NCBI GenBank assembly: GCA_035456265.1
Contig: DATIDP010000033.1
Location: forward strand, 5,068 to 69,067
Source of the DNA: DASUPK01 sp035456265
Lineage (GTDB): Bacteria; Actinomycetota; Thermoleophilia; Solirubrobacterales; 70-9
DNA: 64,000 nt
Reading direction: 5' to 3'
Below, one piece after another: positions 9,988 through 17,812 of the stretch. The first letter of the stretch is position 1. Each line of letters begins with the position of its first letter. The notes under the pieces were generated by a model. It had not been told where the DNA came from. It saw nothing but the letters and a program-made list of their open reading frames with translations, and searched no databases. The position numbers and the translations under genes were made by a program.

Positions 9988-10437
9988 ATGACCGACCTGC
10001 TGACGATCGGTGAGGCGGCGAAGCGGAGCGGGGTCGCCGCCTCCGCCCTCCGCTTCTACGAGGACAAGCGCCTGATCAGCTCCGAGCGTGCCGGCTCGGG
10101 CCACCGCCGCTACCACCGCGCCGTGCTCCGGCGGATCGCATTCATCGTCTTCGCCCAGCGGATCGGATTGACACTCGAGGAGATCAGGGGGGAGCTCGAC
10201 AAGCTGCCCGGCGACCACGCGCCCAATCGCAGGGACTGGTCCCGGCTCTCGGCGGGCTGGACCTCCCGGATCGACGAGCGGATCGCGGAGCTCGAGCGCC
10301 TGCGCGCCGGTCTCACGGAGTGCATCGGCTGCGGCTGCCTGTCGCTGGATCGCTGCCGGCTCGTCAACCCGGGCGACCGCGCCGGCCGGTCGGGACCCGG
10401 ACCTCGCTATTGGGTCGGCGACCCCCGGCCCGCCTAG
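9988..10437 (+). CDS. soxR: redox-sensitive transcriptional activator SoxR
   Basis: MerR-family regulator of 149 aa from the ATG at 9988. The N-terminal winged helix reads TIGEAAKRSGVAASALRFYE, followed by a dimerisation helix. The [2Fe-2S] cluster site has four cysteines in CIGCGCLSLDRC, the CX2CXCX5C spacing of SoxR, followed by the typical RLVNPGD. Known SoxR proteins are activated when redox-cycling compounds oxidise the cluster. The divergent promoter upstream holds a matching operator. The start was chosen because sequence upstream of it belongs to the operator region. Confidence 0.94.
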   Translation: MTDLLTIGEAAKRSGVAASALRFYEDKRLISSERAGSGHRRYHRAVLRRIAFIVFAQRIGLTLEEIRGELDKLPGDHAPNRRDWSRLSAGWTSRIDERIAELERLRAGLTECIGCGCLSLDRCRLVNPGDRAGRSGPGPRYWVGDPRPA

Positions 10438-10462
10438 GGCCGATCCCCGGCGGGACAGGCCC

Positions 10463-12196
10463 TCAGATCCGGCGCAACAGGCGCATGATCTGGTCGGCCT
10501 CCGGCACGCGGAGCGCCAGCACCGCGCCGAAGTAGGTGGCGAAGCCGGCCGCCAGGGCGGCCCCGAGCGAGACGATCTGCGCGATCAGGCCGCGGCCGAG
10601 CGCCTGGTCCAGCCCGAACCAGACGACGTAGCTCACTCCAGCGAGCAGGGCGGCCGCGACCACCACGCGTAACGCGGTGTCGAAGAGGCGCGGCAGGTCG
10701 AGGCCGTGCAGCTGTCTTCGCAGGATCACCGCCTGGGCGACGACGCTCGAGATCGTGGCGATCACCGTGGCGGCGACCACGCCGCCGACGCCGAACGGCG
10801 AGTAGAACGCGAACGAGAAGATGATGTCCACGACCAGGTTCGAGCCCGCGACGGCGGTCGGGACCCAGGGCCGCTGGAGGCTGAAGAAGGTGCGGGTGAG
10901 GAGCAGATAGAGGCCGTTGAAGGGCAGGGAGAAGGCGAACCAGAAGAGGGCCTGGGCGACCAGATCGGTCTGGGCTGCGTCGAACTCGCCACGTTGGTAG
11001 ACGAGTCGCGTCATCGGCACGGAGAGCACGAGGACTGCGGCCGCGGCTGGGATCAGCAGCAGGAGGATCTGGCGCATCCCGTTCGACATGGTCGCCCGGA
11101 GGTTGTCCCACTCCCGTCGCGCTGCGAACCGCGCCAGCGTCGGGAACGCCACGGTGGCCACCGCCACGGAGAAGATGCCCTGAGGCAGCATGTAGATGCG
11201 GAAGGCCTTGTCGATCGCCGCAGGAGCCTGGTCCGAGACGAGCGTGCCGACGATGCTGTTGAGCAGCAGGTCGAAGTTGATCAGCCCGAGGCTCAGGGTC
11301 ACGGGCAGCATCAGCAGAAGCACGCGGCGCACGTCCGGCATCCGCCAGTTGATGTCCCGGGTGAAGCGGAACGGCGTGTTTCGGAGGTCCCAAGCCGGGA
11401 TCGCGAGCTGAACCACCGTCCCCACGAGGACGCCGATCGCGTAGGCGTAGATCCGGTCGTTTCCGCTGAACGCCGGCTCGAGCAGGACGAGCACGAGGAT
11501 GATCACCACGTTCCAGAAGAACGGGGAGATCGCGAAGGCGGCGAAGCGGTCGTAGCTGTTCAGCACTCCGACCACCATTCCCGTGGCGCCCAGCAGGATC
11601 AGGATCGGGAAGAGAATCTGCGAGAGCGTGACGGTGAGATCGAGGATCTCCCCGCTGAAGCCGGGGGCGAAGATCGGGACGATCAGGGGCGCCGCGAGGA
11701 CGAAGAGCGCGGTGAGAGCACCGAGCACCAGCGTGACGAGGTAGATCAGGGTGGAGGCGAGCCGGAACGCCTCACGCTTGTTGCCCTTCTCCAGCTCCTC
11801 GGTGAAGACCGGGACGAAGGCGGCCTGGATGGCCGCGTCCGCAAACAGCGAACGGACCAGGTTGGGGACCTGGAAGGCGATCGTGAAGGCGGACATCGGC
11901 CCCGTGATGCCGAAGTAGCTCGCCGCGACGATCTCCCGCACGAGACCGGCGACGCGAGAGAACGCGGTAGCGATCGAGAAGAAGGCCGTCGAGCGTCCGA
12001 GCCGCCCCTGGCGCTCGTCGAACTCCGGCGGGACGAACGGCGTGGTGGGAGTGGGCGCAGGGATCGCCATGAAGGTCGAGGTGTCCATGGAGACCGCCTC
12101 GTGGCGCTCCTCGATGCGCTCGGCCTCGCGATCCAGGGGGGGAAACTCGCGGGTCGACGGATCAAAGGGCTCGGGCCCTTGGCCCCTCTCGGTCAT
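10463..12196 (-). CDS. murJ: lipid II flippase MurJ (MviN)
   Basis: Integral membrane protein of 577 aa in the MOP exporter superfamily that moves lipid II across the membrane for peptidoglycan synthesis. A cytoplasmic N-terminal tail of about 65 residues, Pro- and acid-rich, precedes about 14 hydrophobic segments. The family motifs SRVAGLVREIVAASYFG and LFADAAIQAAFVPVFTEEL are clear. The start ATG at 12196 is 39 bp from the divergent rpsT start. No kinase-like extension (as in mycobacterial MviN) is present. Confidence 0.94.
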   Translation of the reverse strand: MTERGQGPEPFDPSTREFPPLDREAERIEERHEAVSMDTSTFMAIPAPTPTTPFVPPEFDERQGRLGRSTAFFSIATAFSRVAGLVREIVAASYFGITGPMSAFTIAFQVPNLVRSLFADAAIQAAFVPVFTEELEKGNKREAFRLASTLIYLVTLVLGALTALFVLAAPLIVPIFAPGFSGEILDLTVTLSQILFPILILLGATGMVVGVLNSYDRFAAFAISPFFWNVVIILVLVLLEPAFSGNDRIYAYAIGVLVGTVVQLAIPAWDLRNTPFRFTRDINWRMPDVRRVLLLMLPVTLSLGLINFDLLLNSIVGTLVSDQAPAAIDKAFRIYMLPQGIFSVAVATVAFPTLARFAARREWDNLRATMSNGMRQILLLLIPAAAAVLVLSVPMTRLVYQRGEFDAAQTDLVAQALFWFAFSLPFNGLYLLLTRTFFSLQRPWVPTAVAGSNLVVDIIFSFAFYSPFGVGGVVAATVIATISSVVAQAVILRRQLHGLDLPRLFDTALRVVVAAALLAGVSYVVWFGLDQALGRGLIAQIVSLGAALAAGFATYFGAVLALRVPEADQIMRLLRRI

Positions 12197-12215
12197 TGCT
12201 CTATTCTCTTCGCCG

Positions 12216-12234
12216 CCCCCGACGGGGGTCTTTT
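12216..12234 (+). promoter_or_regulatory. hairpin covering the rpsT translation start region
   Basis: CCCCC (12216-12220), loop GAC, GGGGG (12224-12228), then TCTTTT, ending one base before the rpsT ATG at 12236. The only purine-rich ribosome-binding stretch is the GGGGG arm, so folding would hide it. The G/C stem followed by T residues also resembles a small terminator or attenuator. The structure is seen directly; the regulatory role is inferred. Confidence 0.5.
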
Positions 12235-12235
12235 C

Positions 12236-12511
12236 ATGGCCAACATCGCCTCACAGAAGAAGCGGATTGCCCGCTCAGAGCGGGAGCGGCAGGAGAACCT
12301 GCGATTTCGCAGCTCGGTGAAGACCTACTTCCGCCGGCTCGAGGCCGCCGTTCAGTCGGGAGACGGGAACGCGGTCGCAAGCGAGCACAGGGCGCTCGTC
12401 TCCCGGATCGACAAGGCGGTCCAGAAGGGAGCCCTGCACCGCAACACCGGCGCCCGCAAGAAGTCCCGCGCCGCGAGCATCGCCGGCGCCGCTTCCCAGA
12501 GCCAGAGTTAG
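12236..12511 (+). CDS. rpsT: 30S ribosomal protein S20
   Basis: 91-aa basic protein beginning MANIASQKKRIARSERERQE, the S20 signature, with the C-terminal DKAVQKGALHRNTGARKKSR helix typical of the family. It binds 16S rRNA during 30S assembly. It is convergent with holA, overlapping its stop by 4 bp, and divergent from murJ. The holA/rpsT pairing is standard in actinobacteria. The open frame extends far upstream antisense to murJ, but only this segment is S20. Confidence 0.97.
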   Translation: MANIASQKKRIARSERERQENLRFRSSVKTYFRRLEAAVQSGDGNAVASEHRALVSRIDKAVQKGALHRNTGARKKSRAASIAGAASQSQS

Positions 12512-13509
12512 CGGAGCGCCCACGCCAGCGGCTCGGTGTCGTCGGCCTCGAGGCCGATCGCCCGACGCAGGGTGAGGGTGAACGCGACCCGCTCCTCGTA
12601 GTCCGAGCCACCGCGCGACCAGAGCTCCAGGTCGGCGAGCGCACGAATCGCGGCGTCGAGGTCCTCCGGCGAGCGGCCCTTGACCTTGGAGACGAGCATC
12701 TTGGCGGCGTACGGATGCATCGATAGACCCTTGGCCACCTCGCTCGCCGGACGCCCCGCCTCGAGCTCGGTCGCCGCCTTCAGTGCCTGCCGCAGCCGCG
12801 GCGCAAGTGAGTAGACGATCCGTGGCAGCGCCTCGCCCTGTGAGACGAGCCGTTCCGCGACGCCAATCGTCTCTGCCTCGTCGCCGGCGACCACGGCATC
12901 GGCGAGCGTCCAGATCGCCTCCTCGGAGGTGTCGGAGATCATCGCCTCCAGGTCGTCGGTCGCGACCCTTCCCCCCTCCCCCGCCCAGAGCGCGAGACGC
13001 TCGAGCTCCGTCCGGAGGCGCATCGGGCGCGCGCCGAGGCGCTCCACGAGCAGCCTCGCGGCGGTCGGCTCGAGCTCGAAGCCGAGCTCGCGGGCGTCTG
13101 CGACGAGCTGCTTCGGGAGGTCCCGCGCGCGCGGCAGCTCGAACGAGAGGACATCTCCCCCGGCCTTTTCGACGGCCTTGGCGATTCCGGCGGGCGGCTT
13201 GCCGTGGGAGACGAGGGCGACGGTCGTCTCGGGCGGGATCCGGCCGAGTGCCTCGACGGCCTTCTCCGCATCGCCCTTGCCCCACCCCTCGACCCCGTCG
13301 ACCAGCAGGTAGCGCCGGGAGGCGATCAGGGAGATGTTGGCGAGGGAGCCCGTCACCGCCTCGATGTCCGGAGAGCGGCGGCCGTCGCCGGCCTCGAACG
13401 CCTCGAGCGCACCCGGGCCCCCCTCGCGCTCGGCGCGATCGCGCAGCCGGCCGCGAGCTCGGGCGATCTTCGACTCGTCGTCCCCGGCGATCAGATAGGC
13501 GGGCTTCAT
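12508..13509 (-). CDS. holA: DNA polymerase III subunit delta
   Basis: Clamp-loader subunit of the replicative polymerase. The 333-aa product starts at ATG 13509 (MKPAYLIAGDDESKIARARG) and has the DNA_pol3_delta layout: an AAA-like N-terminal domain without a functional Walker A, then the helical lid with EEAIWTLADAVVAGD, and a C-terminal collar domain. It lies between comEC and rpsT, the usual comEA-comEC-holA-rpsT order. The upstream extension of the frame overlaps comEC and was rejected. Confidence 0.93.
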   Translation of the reverse strand: MKPAYLIAGDDESKIARARGRLRDRAEREGGPGALEAFEAGDGRRSPDIEAVTGSLANISLIASRRYLLVDGVEGWGKGDAEKAVEALGRIPPETTVALVSHGKPPAGIAKAVEKAGGDVLSFELPRARDLPKQLVADARELGFELEPTAARLLVERLGARPMRLRTELERLALWAGEGGRVATDDLEAMISDTSEEAIWTLADAVVAGDEAETIGVAERLVSQGEALPRIVYSLAPRLRQALKAATELEAGRPASEVAKGLSMHPYAAKMLVSKVKGRSPEDLDAAIRALADLELWSRGGSDYEERVAFTLTLRRAIGLEADDTEPLAWALR

Positions 13510-13695
13510 CTCTGCCACGCCGGCGAGTCTACGGGCCGTCCCAGCCGTCGACCCACCGCTCGGGGTCTTCCCGCGGCTACACCCCGAGTATCCGGCTGTC
13601 GGCGGCCTTGCAGGTCTGCGGCGCCTTCCTGGCTCGGATTGGCTCCTTGGCGGCCTGCGCCTGATAGCACGACTCCTGCCCGCCGCAGCACCACC
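13510..13695. other. intergenic region between comEC and holA
   Basis: About 190 bp with no gene I can support. On the minus strand one frame reads a Cys-rich stretch (WWCCGGQESCYQAQAAKEP) ending at a TAG, but it is preceded directly by TGA and has no start codon. It may be a chance frame or the remnant of a small Cys-rich protein. No clear terminator was seen. Confidence 0.4.
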
Positions 13696-13744
13696 ATGAT
13701 CAGGCGGGTTGCTCCTCGGCTTCGCTTCCGGGCACCCACGCACA
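13696..13744 (-). repeat. dispersed hairpin element, copy 2
   Basis: Copy in reverse orientation immediately downstream of the comEC stop codon. The plus strand reads GGCGGGTTGCTCC, then TCGGCTTCGC, then GGGCACCCACGCAC. The right-arm tail ATGATCAGG is diverged from the GATGG/CCATC end of the best copies. Placement just 3' of a gene is shared with copies 7 and 8. Confidence 0.8.
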
Positions 13745-13747
13745 AGG

Positions 13748-16144
13748 CTAACCCGCGCCCGGGCCGACCGTCCAGCGGGAACCGTCGGCCTCGATGTCGA
13801 TCTCGCCGTCGCTGTCGGTGCGCAGGGTGGGCACCTCGTGCTCGTCAAGATCAGCCAGCGTGCGGCCATCGGGGTGGCCGAAGGGATTGCCGGCCCCGAC
13901 CGAGATCACGGCGAGTCTCGGAACGGAGCGCTCTAGCAGCCTGTCCAGCCCCGCGTCCTCGGAGCCATGGTGCGCCACCTTGAGCACGTCCACCGCTCCG
14001 GGATCGATCGGCACGGACTCGGCCTCCGCATCGCCCGTGAGCAGCATCGAGAAGTGGCGCCAGCGGGCGACCAGGACGAGACAGAGGAGGTTCGGGTCCT
14101 GGCCCGTGTCGTGGAGCAGCTCCCTCGGCGGCCAGAGAGCCGTCAGATGAAGCCCGCCGGAGTCGAGCTCTCCGCCCTCCGCGAGCCGATACGGCTCGAC
14201 CCCGGAGGCCAGGGCCGCCGCCCGCAGGCGGGGATCGTCGCGACCGTAGACGAGCCTGTCGACGCGCACCGAGCCGAGCACCGGGCCGAGGTCGCCCGCA
14301 TGGTCCGATTGGTTGTGAGTGATGACGATCGCCGCGAGGCGGTCGACACCCAGCTCACGCAGCCGATCCTCGACCCGGTCCTCGGCCGGCCCGGTGTCGA
14401 CGAGGACCGCGTCCCCATCGGGCGGATCCAGCAGGATCGAGTCTCCCTGGCCGACGTCGAGAACCCTGACCGTGAGACTCGTCGGGGGCGATAGTGCAGC
14501 CTGCCCCCGGAATGGCATCAGCACCGCTGCGCCGATCGCAGCCGTCAGCAGGGCTAAGGCGGGCCAGCCGGCCATTCGCCTCAAGAGGCCGCTCGCTTCG
14601 CTCGCAAAAGCGACCGGAGCATCCTTCGGCGACGGCCGCCTGTCCCGCCGCAGTTCTAAGCCAGCTCGAAGCCAGCGGAGGGTGAATTCCATTCCGACCA
14701 CCAACGCGGCGTACGCCGAGGCGACGGCCCAGGTGGAACCCAGGTGGACTGTCAGCGATGCCCAACCCGGTGCCGCGAGCCAGTGCGCGACCTGGGCGAT
14801 GTAGGCGAGGCAGAGCGAGTCGAGCCAGTTGAACGGCTCCACCGGCAGAAACGGGGCCTGTCCGACGATGCCGGTCAGCATCCCGAGCCACATGGCGGGC
14901 GCCACCGCCGGCGCCGCGAGCACGTTGGCGGGCAGTGCGGCAGGGGAGAACTGCTCGAAGGCTGCTGCCATCAGCGGCGCCGTCGCGACAGTAGCGGCCG
15001 TGGTCACCGCGATTGCCTCGGCCAGCGCCCGCCGCGCCGACCGGCGGTCTGCGTCTCCCGCGACCAGGCCGGTGAGCCGTTTCGACCACAGCATGATCCC
15101 GATCACCGCCGCAAAGCTGAGCTGCCAGCCGACGTCGCGGTCGGCGCGCGGGTTGAGAGCCAGGGTGGCGGCCGCCGCGAGCAGCACGGCGTACCAGCGG
15201 GAGCGCGGGCGGTCCGCCAGCGCGGCGATCAGGCCGGCGGCTCCCATCACCCCCGCCCGTTGAATCGATGGCCCGGCGCCCGTCACCGGCACATAGATCG
15301 CGATCAGGCAGAGGGTCCCGATCAACCGGGCCCGCAGCGGCAGGCCGAGCAGCGCGAGCAGCGGCCAGGCCAGCACCCCGAGCAGGATCACGTTCTCGCC
15401 GCTGACGGCGAGCAGGTGGGCGAGATTCGAGCGCTGGAAGTCCTCGCGCGTCCGCGGGTCGATCCGGTCGTCCTCGCCCAGCACGAAGCCCCGTGCCAGC
15501 GCCGCCTCCCTCTCCGGCATGCCGCGTCCGAGTGCCCTCTCGGCCCGCAGTCGGACCTCGTCGATCCAGCCGGTGAGGCCTCTCCGCCCACCGGGGGACT
15601 CGTCGATCCGATCCGTCCTCAGGGTCATCGCGATGCCCTGGCGGCGCAGGTAGGCGGTGCGCCACGGCTCGGGCTTCTCGAGGACGCCTTCGGCGCGCAC
15701 CTCCGAGCCGACTGGGAGCTCGGCCACCGGCTCCGGTGCGATAACGAGAACTCGGCCGCCTGGCGAGTCCACCCGGACCTCGACGTCTCCCCGGCTGCGA
15801 CGCGGCACGCCGGCGACGAATCCGGTCAGCGAGACCTGAGCGCCGGATCGTGCCCGCAGCGCGCCGGCGTCGATCGCACGTACCCGTGCGCCGCCGATCA
15901 GGAATCCCGCCAACGTCGCGACGAGGGCGAGCAATGCGAGCCAGGTGAGAGCGGCCGTGGGGCGGGCACCATCGCCCGGGCGCAGCGCGGCGAGCCCGAT
16001 GGCGGCGATCGGCAGCGCGCCCGCCGCGGCAAGCGAGGGATCCGGCGGGGCGAGCGGGGCGAGCGCCGACCCGGCCGTCGCCCCCGCGAGAGCGGCGAAC
16101 CGCCACTCCCCCGCCCAATCCCGCGCTCGGAGAGCGTGTTTCAC
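13748..16144 (-). CDS. comEC: ComEC/Rec2 DNA-uptake channel protein
   Basis: 798-aa membrane protein forming the DNA channel of natural transformation. N-terminal membrane helices and a DUF4131-like soluble domain are followed by the Competence domain (HLLAVSGENVILLGVLAWP) with many helices. A C-terminal metallo-beta-lactamase domain begins near VRVLDVGQGDSILLDPPDGD. Its metal motif reads THNQSDHAGD, with Gln in place of the second His of HxHxDH, while the later AHHGSEDAG is present. It is encoded with comEA upstream, with a small plus-strand gene between them. Confidence 0.93.
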   Translation of the reverse strand: MKHALRARDWAGEWRFAALAGATAGSALAPLAPPDPSLAAAGALPIAAIGLAALRPGDGARPTAALTWLALLALVATLAGFLIGGARVRAIDAGALRARSGAQVSLTGFVAGVPRRSRGDVEVRVDSPGGRVLVIAPEPVAELPVGSEVRAEGVLEKPEPWRTAYLRRQGIAMTLRTDRIDESPGGRRGLTGWIDEVRLRAERALGRGMPEREAALARGFVLGEDDRIDPRTREDFQRSNLAHLLAVSGENVILLGVLAWPLLALLGLPLRARLIGTLCLIAIYVPVTGAGPSIQRAGVMGAAGLIAALADRPRSRWYAVLLAAAATLALNPRADRDVGWQLSFAAVIGIMLWSKRLTGLVAGDADRRSARRALAEAIAVTTAATVATAPLMAAAFEQFSPAALPANVLAAPAVAPAMWLGMLTGIVGQAPFLPVEPFNWLDSLCLAYIAQVAHWLAAPGWASLTVHLGSTWAVASAYAALVVGMEFTLRWLRAGLELRRDRRPSPKDAPVAFASEASGLLRRMAGWPALALLTAAIGAAVLMPFRGQAALSPPTSLTVRVLDVGQGDSILLDPPDGDAVLVDTGPAEDRVEDRLRELGVDRLAAIVITHNQSDHAGDLGPVLGSVRVDRLVYGRDDPRLRAAALASGVEPYRLAEGGELDSGGLHLTALWPPRELLHDTGQDPNLLCLVLVARWRHFSMLLTGDAEAESVPIDPGAVDVLKVAHHGSEDAGLDRLLERSVPRLAVISVGAGNPFGHPDGRTLADLDEHEVPTLRTDSDGEIDIEADGSRWTVGPGAG

Positions 16145-16199
16145 GCAGTGATCACGTGGTACGCGGGAGTGACCGCCAGCTTCGACCGAAGGAGGAGCG

Positions 16200-16406
16200 A
16201 TGAGCTCGAACCGCGAACGGCAAGAGCGCGGTGCGATTCACCGCGCCAGGGCCAAGACCGACCAGGAGATGGGACTCGAAACCCGGCGGGCGGAGATGCA
16301 TGCCGCCGAGGGCCACGCGGGCAGCATTCCCCGCGGTAACCAGCAACCCGAGAGGGAGATCCTGGGGTCCCATCGAATCGAGTGGGATCGGGTGCTCGGC
16401 CATTGA
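16200..16406 (+). CDS. small hydrophilic protein of unknown function
   Basis: 68 aa, rich in Glu, Arg and His, with no membrane segment and no recognised domain. A strong AAGGAGG ribosome-binding site lies just before the ATG at 16200, which is the main reason to accept it as a gene. It sits between comEC (divergent, 55 bp) and comEA (convergent, 65 bp). The minus-strand frame over the same bases lacks a comparable start signal and was rejected. Confidence 0.65.
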   Translation: MSSNRERQERGAIHRARAKTDQEMGLETRRAEMHAAEGHAGSIPRGNQQPEREILGSHRIEWDRVLGH

Positions 16407-16471
16407 TCTCGCGATGATCGACGCCTCGGCCGCGCGCGCTATCCAGGGGCTCGCGGTCGGGGACTCGGTCA

Positions 16472-17047
16472 TCAAGGCTGGAGGGCGGACCTGAGCGTCT
16501 CCATCGTGGCCGGCCCGATCCCGTCCACCTCGTCCAGCTGGTCGATCGATGAGAGGCCGCCGTGCTGGTCGCGGAATTCGATGATCTTCTGTGCCGTGAC
16601 CGGGCCGATCCCCTCGACCTGATCGAGCTGGTCGACGGTGGCGCTCCCCAGGCTGATCGGGCCGGTCCGCCCTCCCGCCTCACCGGCCGAGGCACCACCC
16701 GCCCCGGGACTCGGGACGACGACCTGCTGGCCGTCGCTGAGGCGAGCCGCGAGGTTGATCGCGTCCTCAACCGCGCCGCGCGCAAAGCCGCCGGCGCGCC
16801 TCACCGCGTCGGTGACACGCGAGCCGGCAGGCAGGCGGTAGACGCCGGGGCGTCCGACGGCGCCCGCCACATGCACGACCACATCCTGCGTCCCGCCGGC
16901 CTCATGAGCGGAGTTCGCGGCGAAGCTGAGCTCGGTCCCGGCGGCCCGGCTGGATCCGCTCGAGCGAATCCAGCGCGCCCCGATCAGGATCACCGCCAGG
17001 GCGATCACCGCGTAGACCAGCAGCTGCGAGCGGCTCAGGTCCGGCAT
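16472..17047 (-). CDS. comEA: competence protein ComEA, DNA receptor
   Basis: 191 aa. One N-terminal membrane anchor (LLVYAVIALAVILIGARWI) is followed by a SLBB domain (VVVHVAGAVGRPGVYRLPAG) and two helix-hairpin-helix motifs (VEGIGPVTAQKIIEFRDQHG, VDGIGPATMETLRSAL) that bind double-stranded DNA outside the membrane. Length and order match ComEA. With comEC downstream, the organism retains the core of a competence DNA-uptake machine. Confidence 0.94.
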   Translation of the reverse strand: MPDLSRSQLLVYAVIALAVILIGARWIRSSGSSRAAGTELSFAANSAHEAGGTQDVVVHVAGAVGRPGVYRLPAGSRVTDAVRRAGGFARGAVEDAINLAARLSDGQQVVVPSPGAGGASAGEAGGRTGPISLGSATVDQLDQVEGIGPVTAQKIIEFRDQHGGLSSIDQLDEVDGIGPATMETLRSALQP

Positions 17048-17122
17048 GCGACGAACCTCATCGTGCGCGTACGCGCGGGAGCCGGCCGGTCCGTGCCGGA
17101 TCAGATACGAGACCGCGCTAGA

Positions 17123-17389
17123 TCAGCGAACCTCGAACCCGGACAGACCCTCCGGTGCCTCGTCGACCACGTCGACCGACTGCACGTCGGCACCGGCCGG
17201 TCCCCGGCGGCTGAACTCGACCAGCTGATCGACCGCCTCCGGATCGCCCTCGAACACCGCCTCCACGGTCCCGTCGGGGCGGTTCGAGACCCAGCCCGCG
17301 ACTCCCGCGGCCTCGGCCCTGCGCCGGGTGGTGTCCCGAAAGAAGACGCCCTGCACACGGCCGGTGACGACCACCCGCCGGCGGACCAC
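17123..17389 (-). CDS. acyP: acylphosphatase
   Basis: 88-aa enzyme that hydrolyses carboxyl-phosphate bonds. The catalytic Arg lies in GRVQGVFFRDTTRRRAEAAG and the catalytic Asn in GWVSNRPDGTVEAVFEG, both at family positions. The length is typical. It begins 6 bp after the cupin gene on the same strand, so the two probably share a message. The physiological substrate is not evident. Confidence 0.94.
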   Translation of the reverse strand: MVRRRVVVTGRVQGVFFRDTTRRRAEAAGVAGWVSNRPDGTVEAVFEGDPEAVDQLVEFSRRGPAGADVQSVDVVDEAPEGLSGFEVR

Positions 17390-17395
17390 CGAGGG

Positions 17396-17794
17396 CTACT
17401 CCTCGTCGTACTCGTACTCGGAGGCGACGCCGACGCCGGAGCGCCCGAAGACCTCGGACGAGGTCACGGGCGGGGACTGCACGGAGACGCAGCAGAGGTC
17501 CGCCGAGTTCGTGTTGGCGATCGCATGGTCGGTGGCGGGCGGGACGAGAACGAGGTCGCCCTGCCCCACCTCCTGAGTGTCGCCGGCGACGGTCATCGTG
17601 CCCCGCCCGCTGACCACGATGTAGACCTGCTCGGCCTCCTCGTGGGAGTGCAGCTCCTGGTCTATCCCCTCGGGCACCTCGAGCCAGGTCACCGACATGT
17701 TGCGCGAGCCCAGTTCCCCGGCATCCATGAGGATGCGATTGCGAAGCCTGTGCCACTCCTCTGTCGGAGCCTCCGCGAGCCGCCTGACCAGCAC
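17396..17794 (-). CDS. cupin-domain protein
   Basis: 132 aa with one cupin barrel. The first motif is ELHSHEEAEQVYIVVSGRGTM, with metal-binding His-Glu-type residues, and the second is GDLVLVPPATDHAIANT with the final His. The C-terminus is acidic (EYEYDEE). It could be a dioxygenase, isomerase or sensor; the sequence does not decide. It lies 18 bp downstream of leuS and just upstream of acyP on the same strand. Confidence 0.82.
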   Translation of the reverse strand: MLVRRLAEAPTEEWHRLRNRILMDAGELGSRNMSVTWLEVPEGIDQELHSHEEAEQVYIVVSGRGTMTVAGDTQEVGQGDLVLVPPATDHAIANTNSADLCCVSVQSPPVTSSEVFGRSGVGVASEYEYDEE

Positions 17795-17812
17795 GGGCCT
17801 TTTCTAGCAGAC

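Noticed and set aside
13506..13745. 79-codon minus-strand frame between comEC and holA
   Set aside because: Its first third is repeat copy 2 and the rest has shadow-like composition with no ribosome-binding site.
14580..14630. GCTCGCTTCGCTCGC stretch in comEC considered as another repeat copy
   Set aside because: It is a short self-complementary run without the GGGTGC and GCAACCC arms that define the family.
16152..16475. 107-codon minus-strand frame opposite the 68-aa gene
   Set aside because: No ribosome-binding site, whereas the plus-strand frame has a strong AAGGAGG before its ATG.
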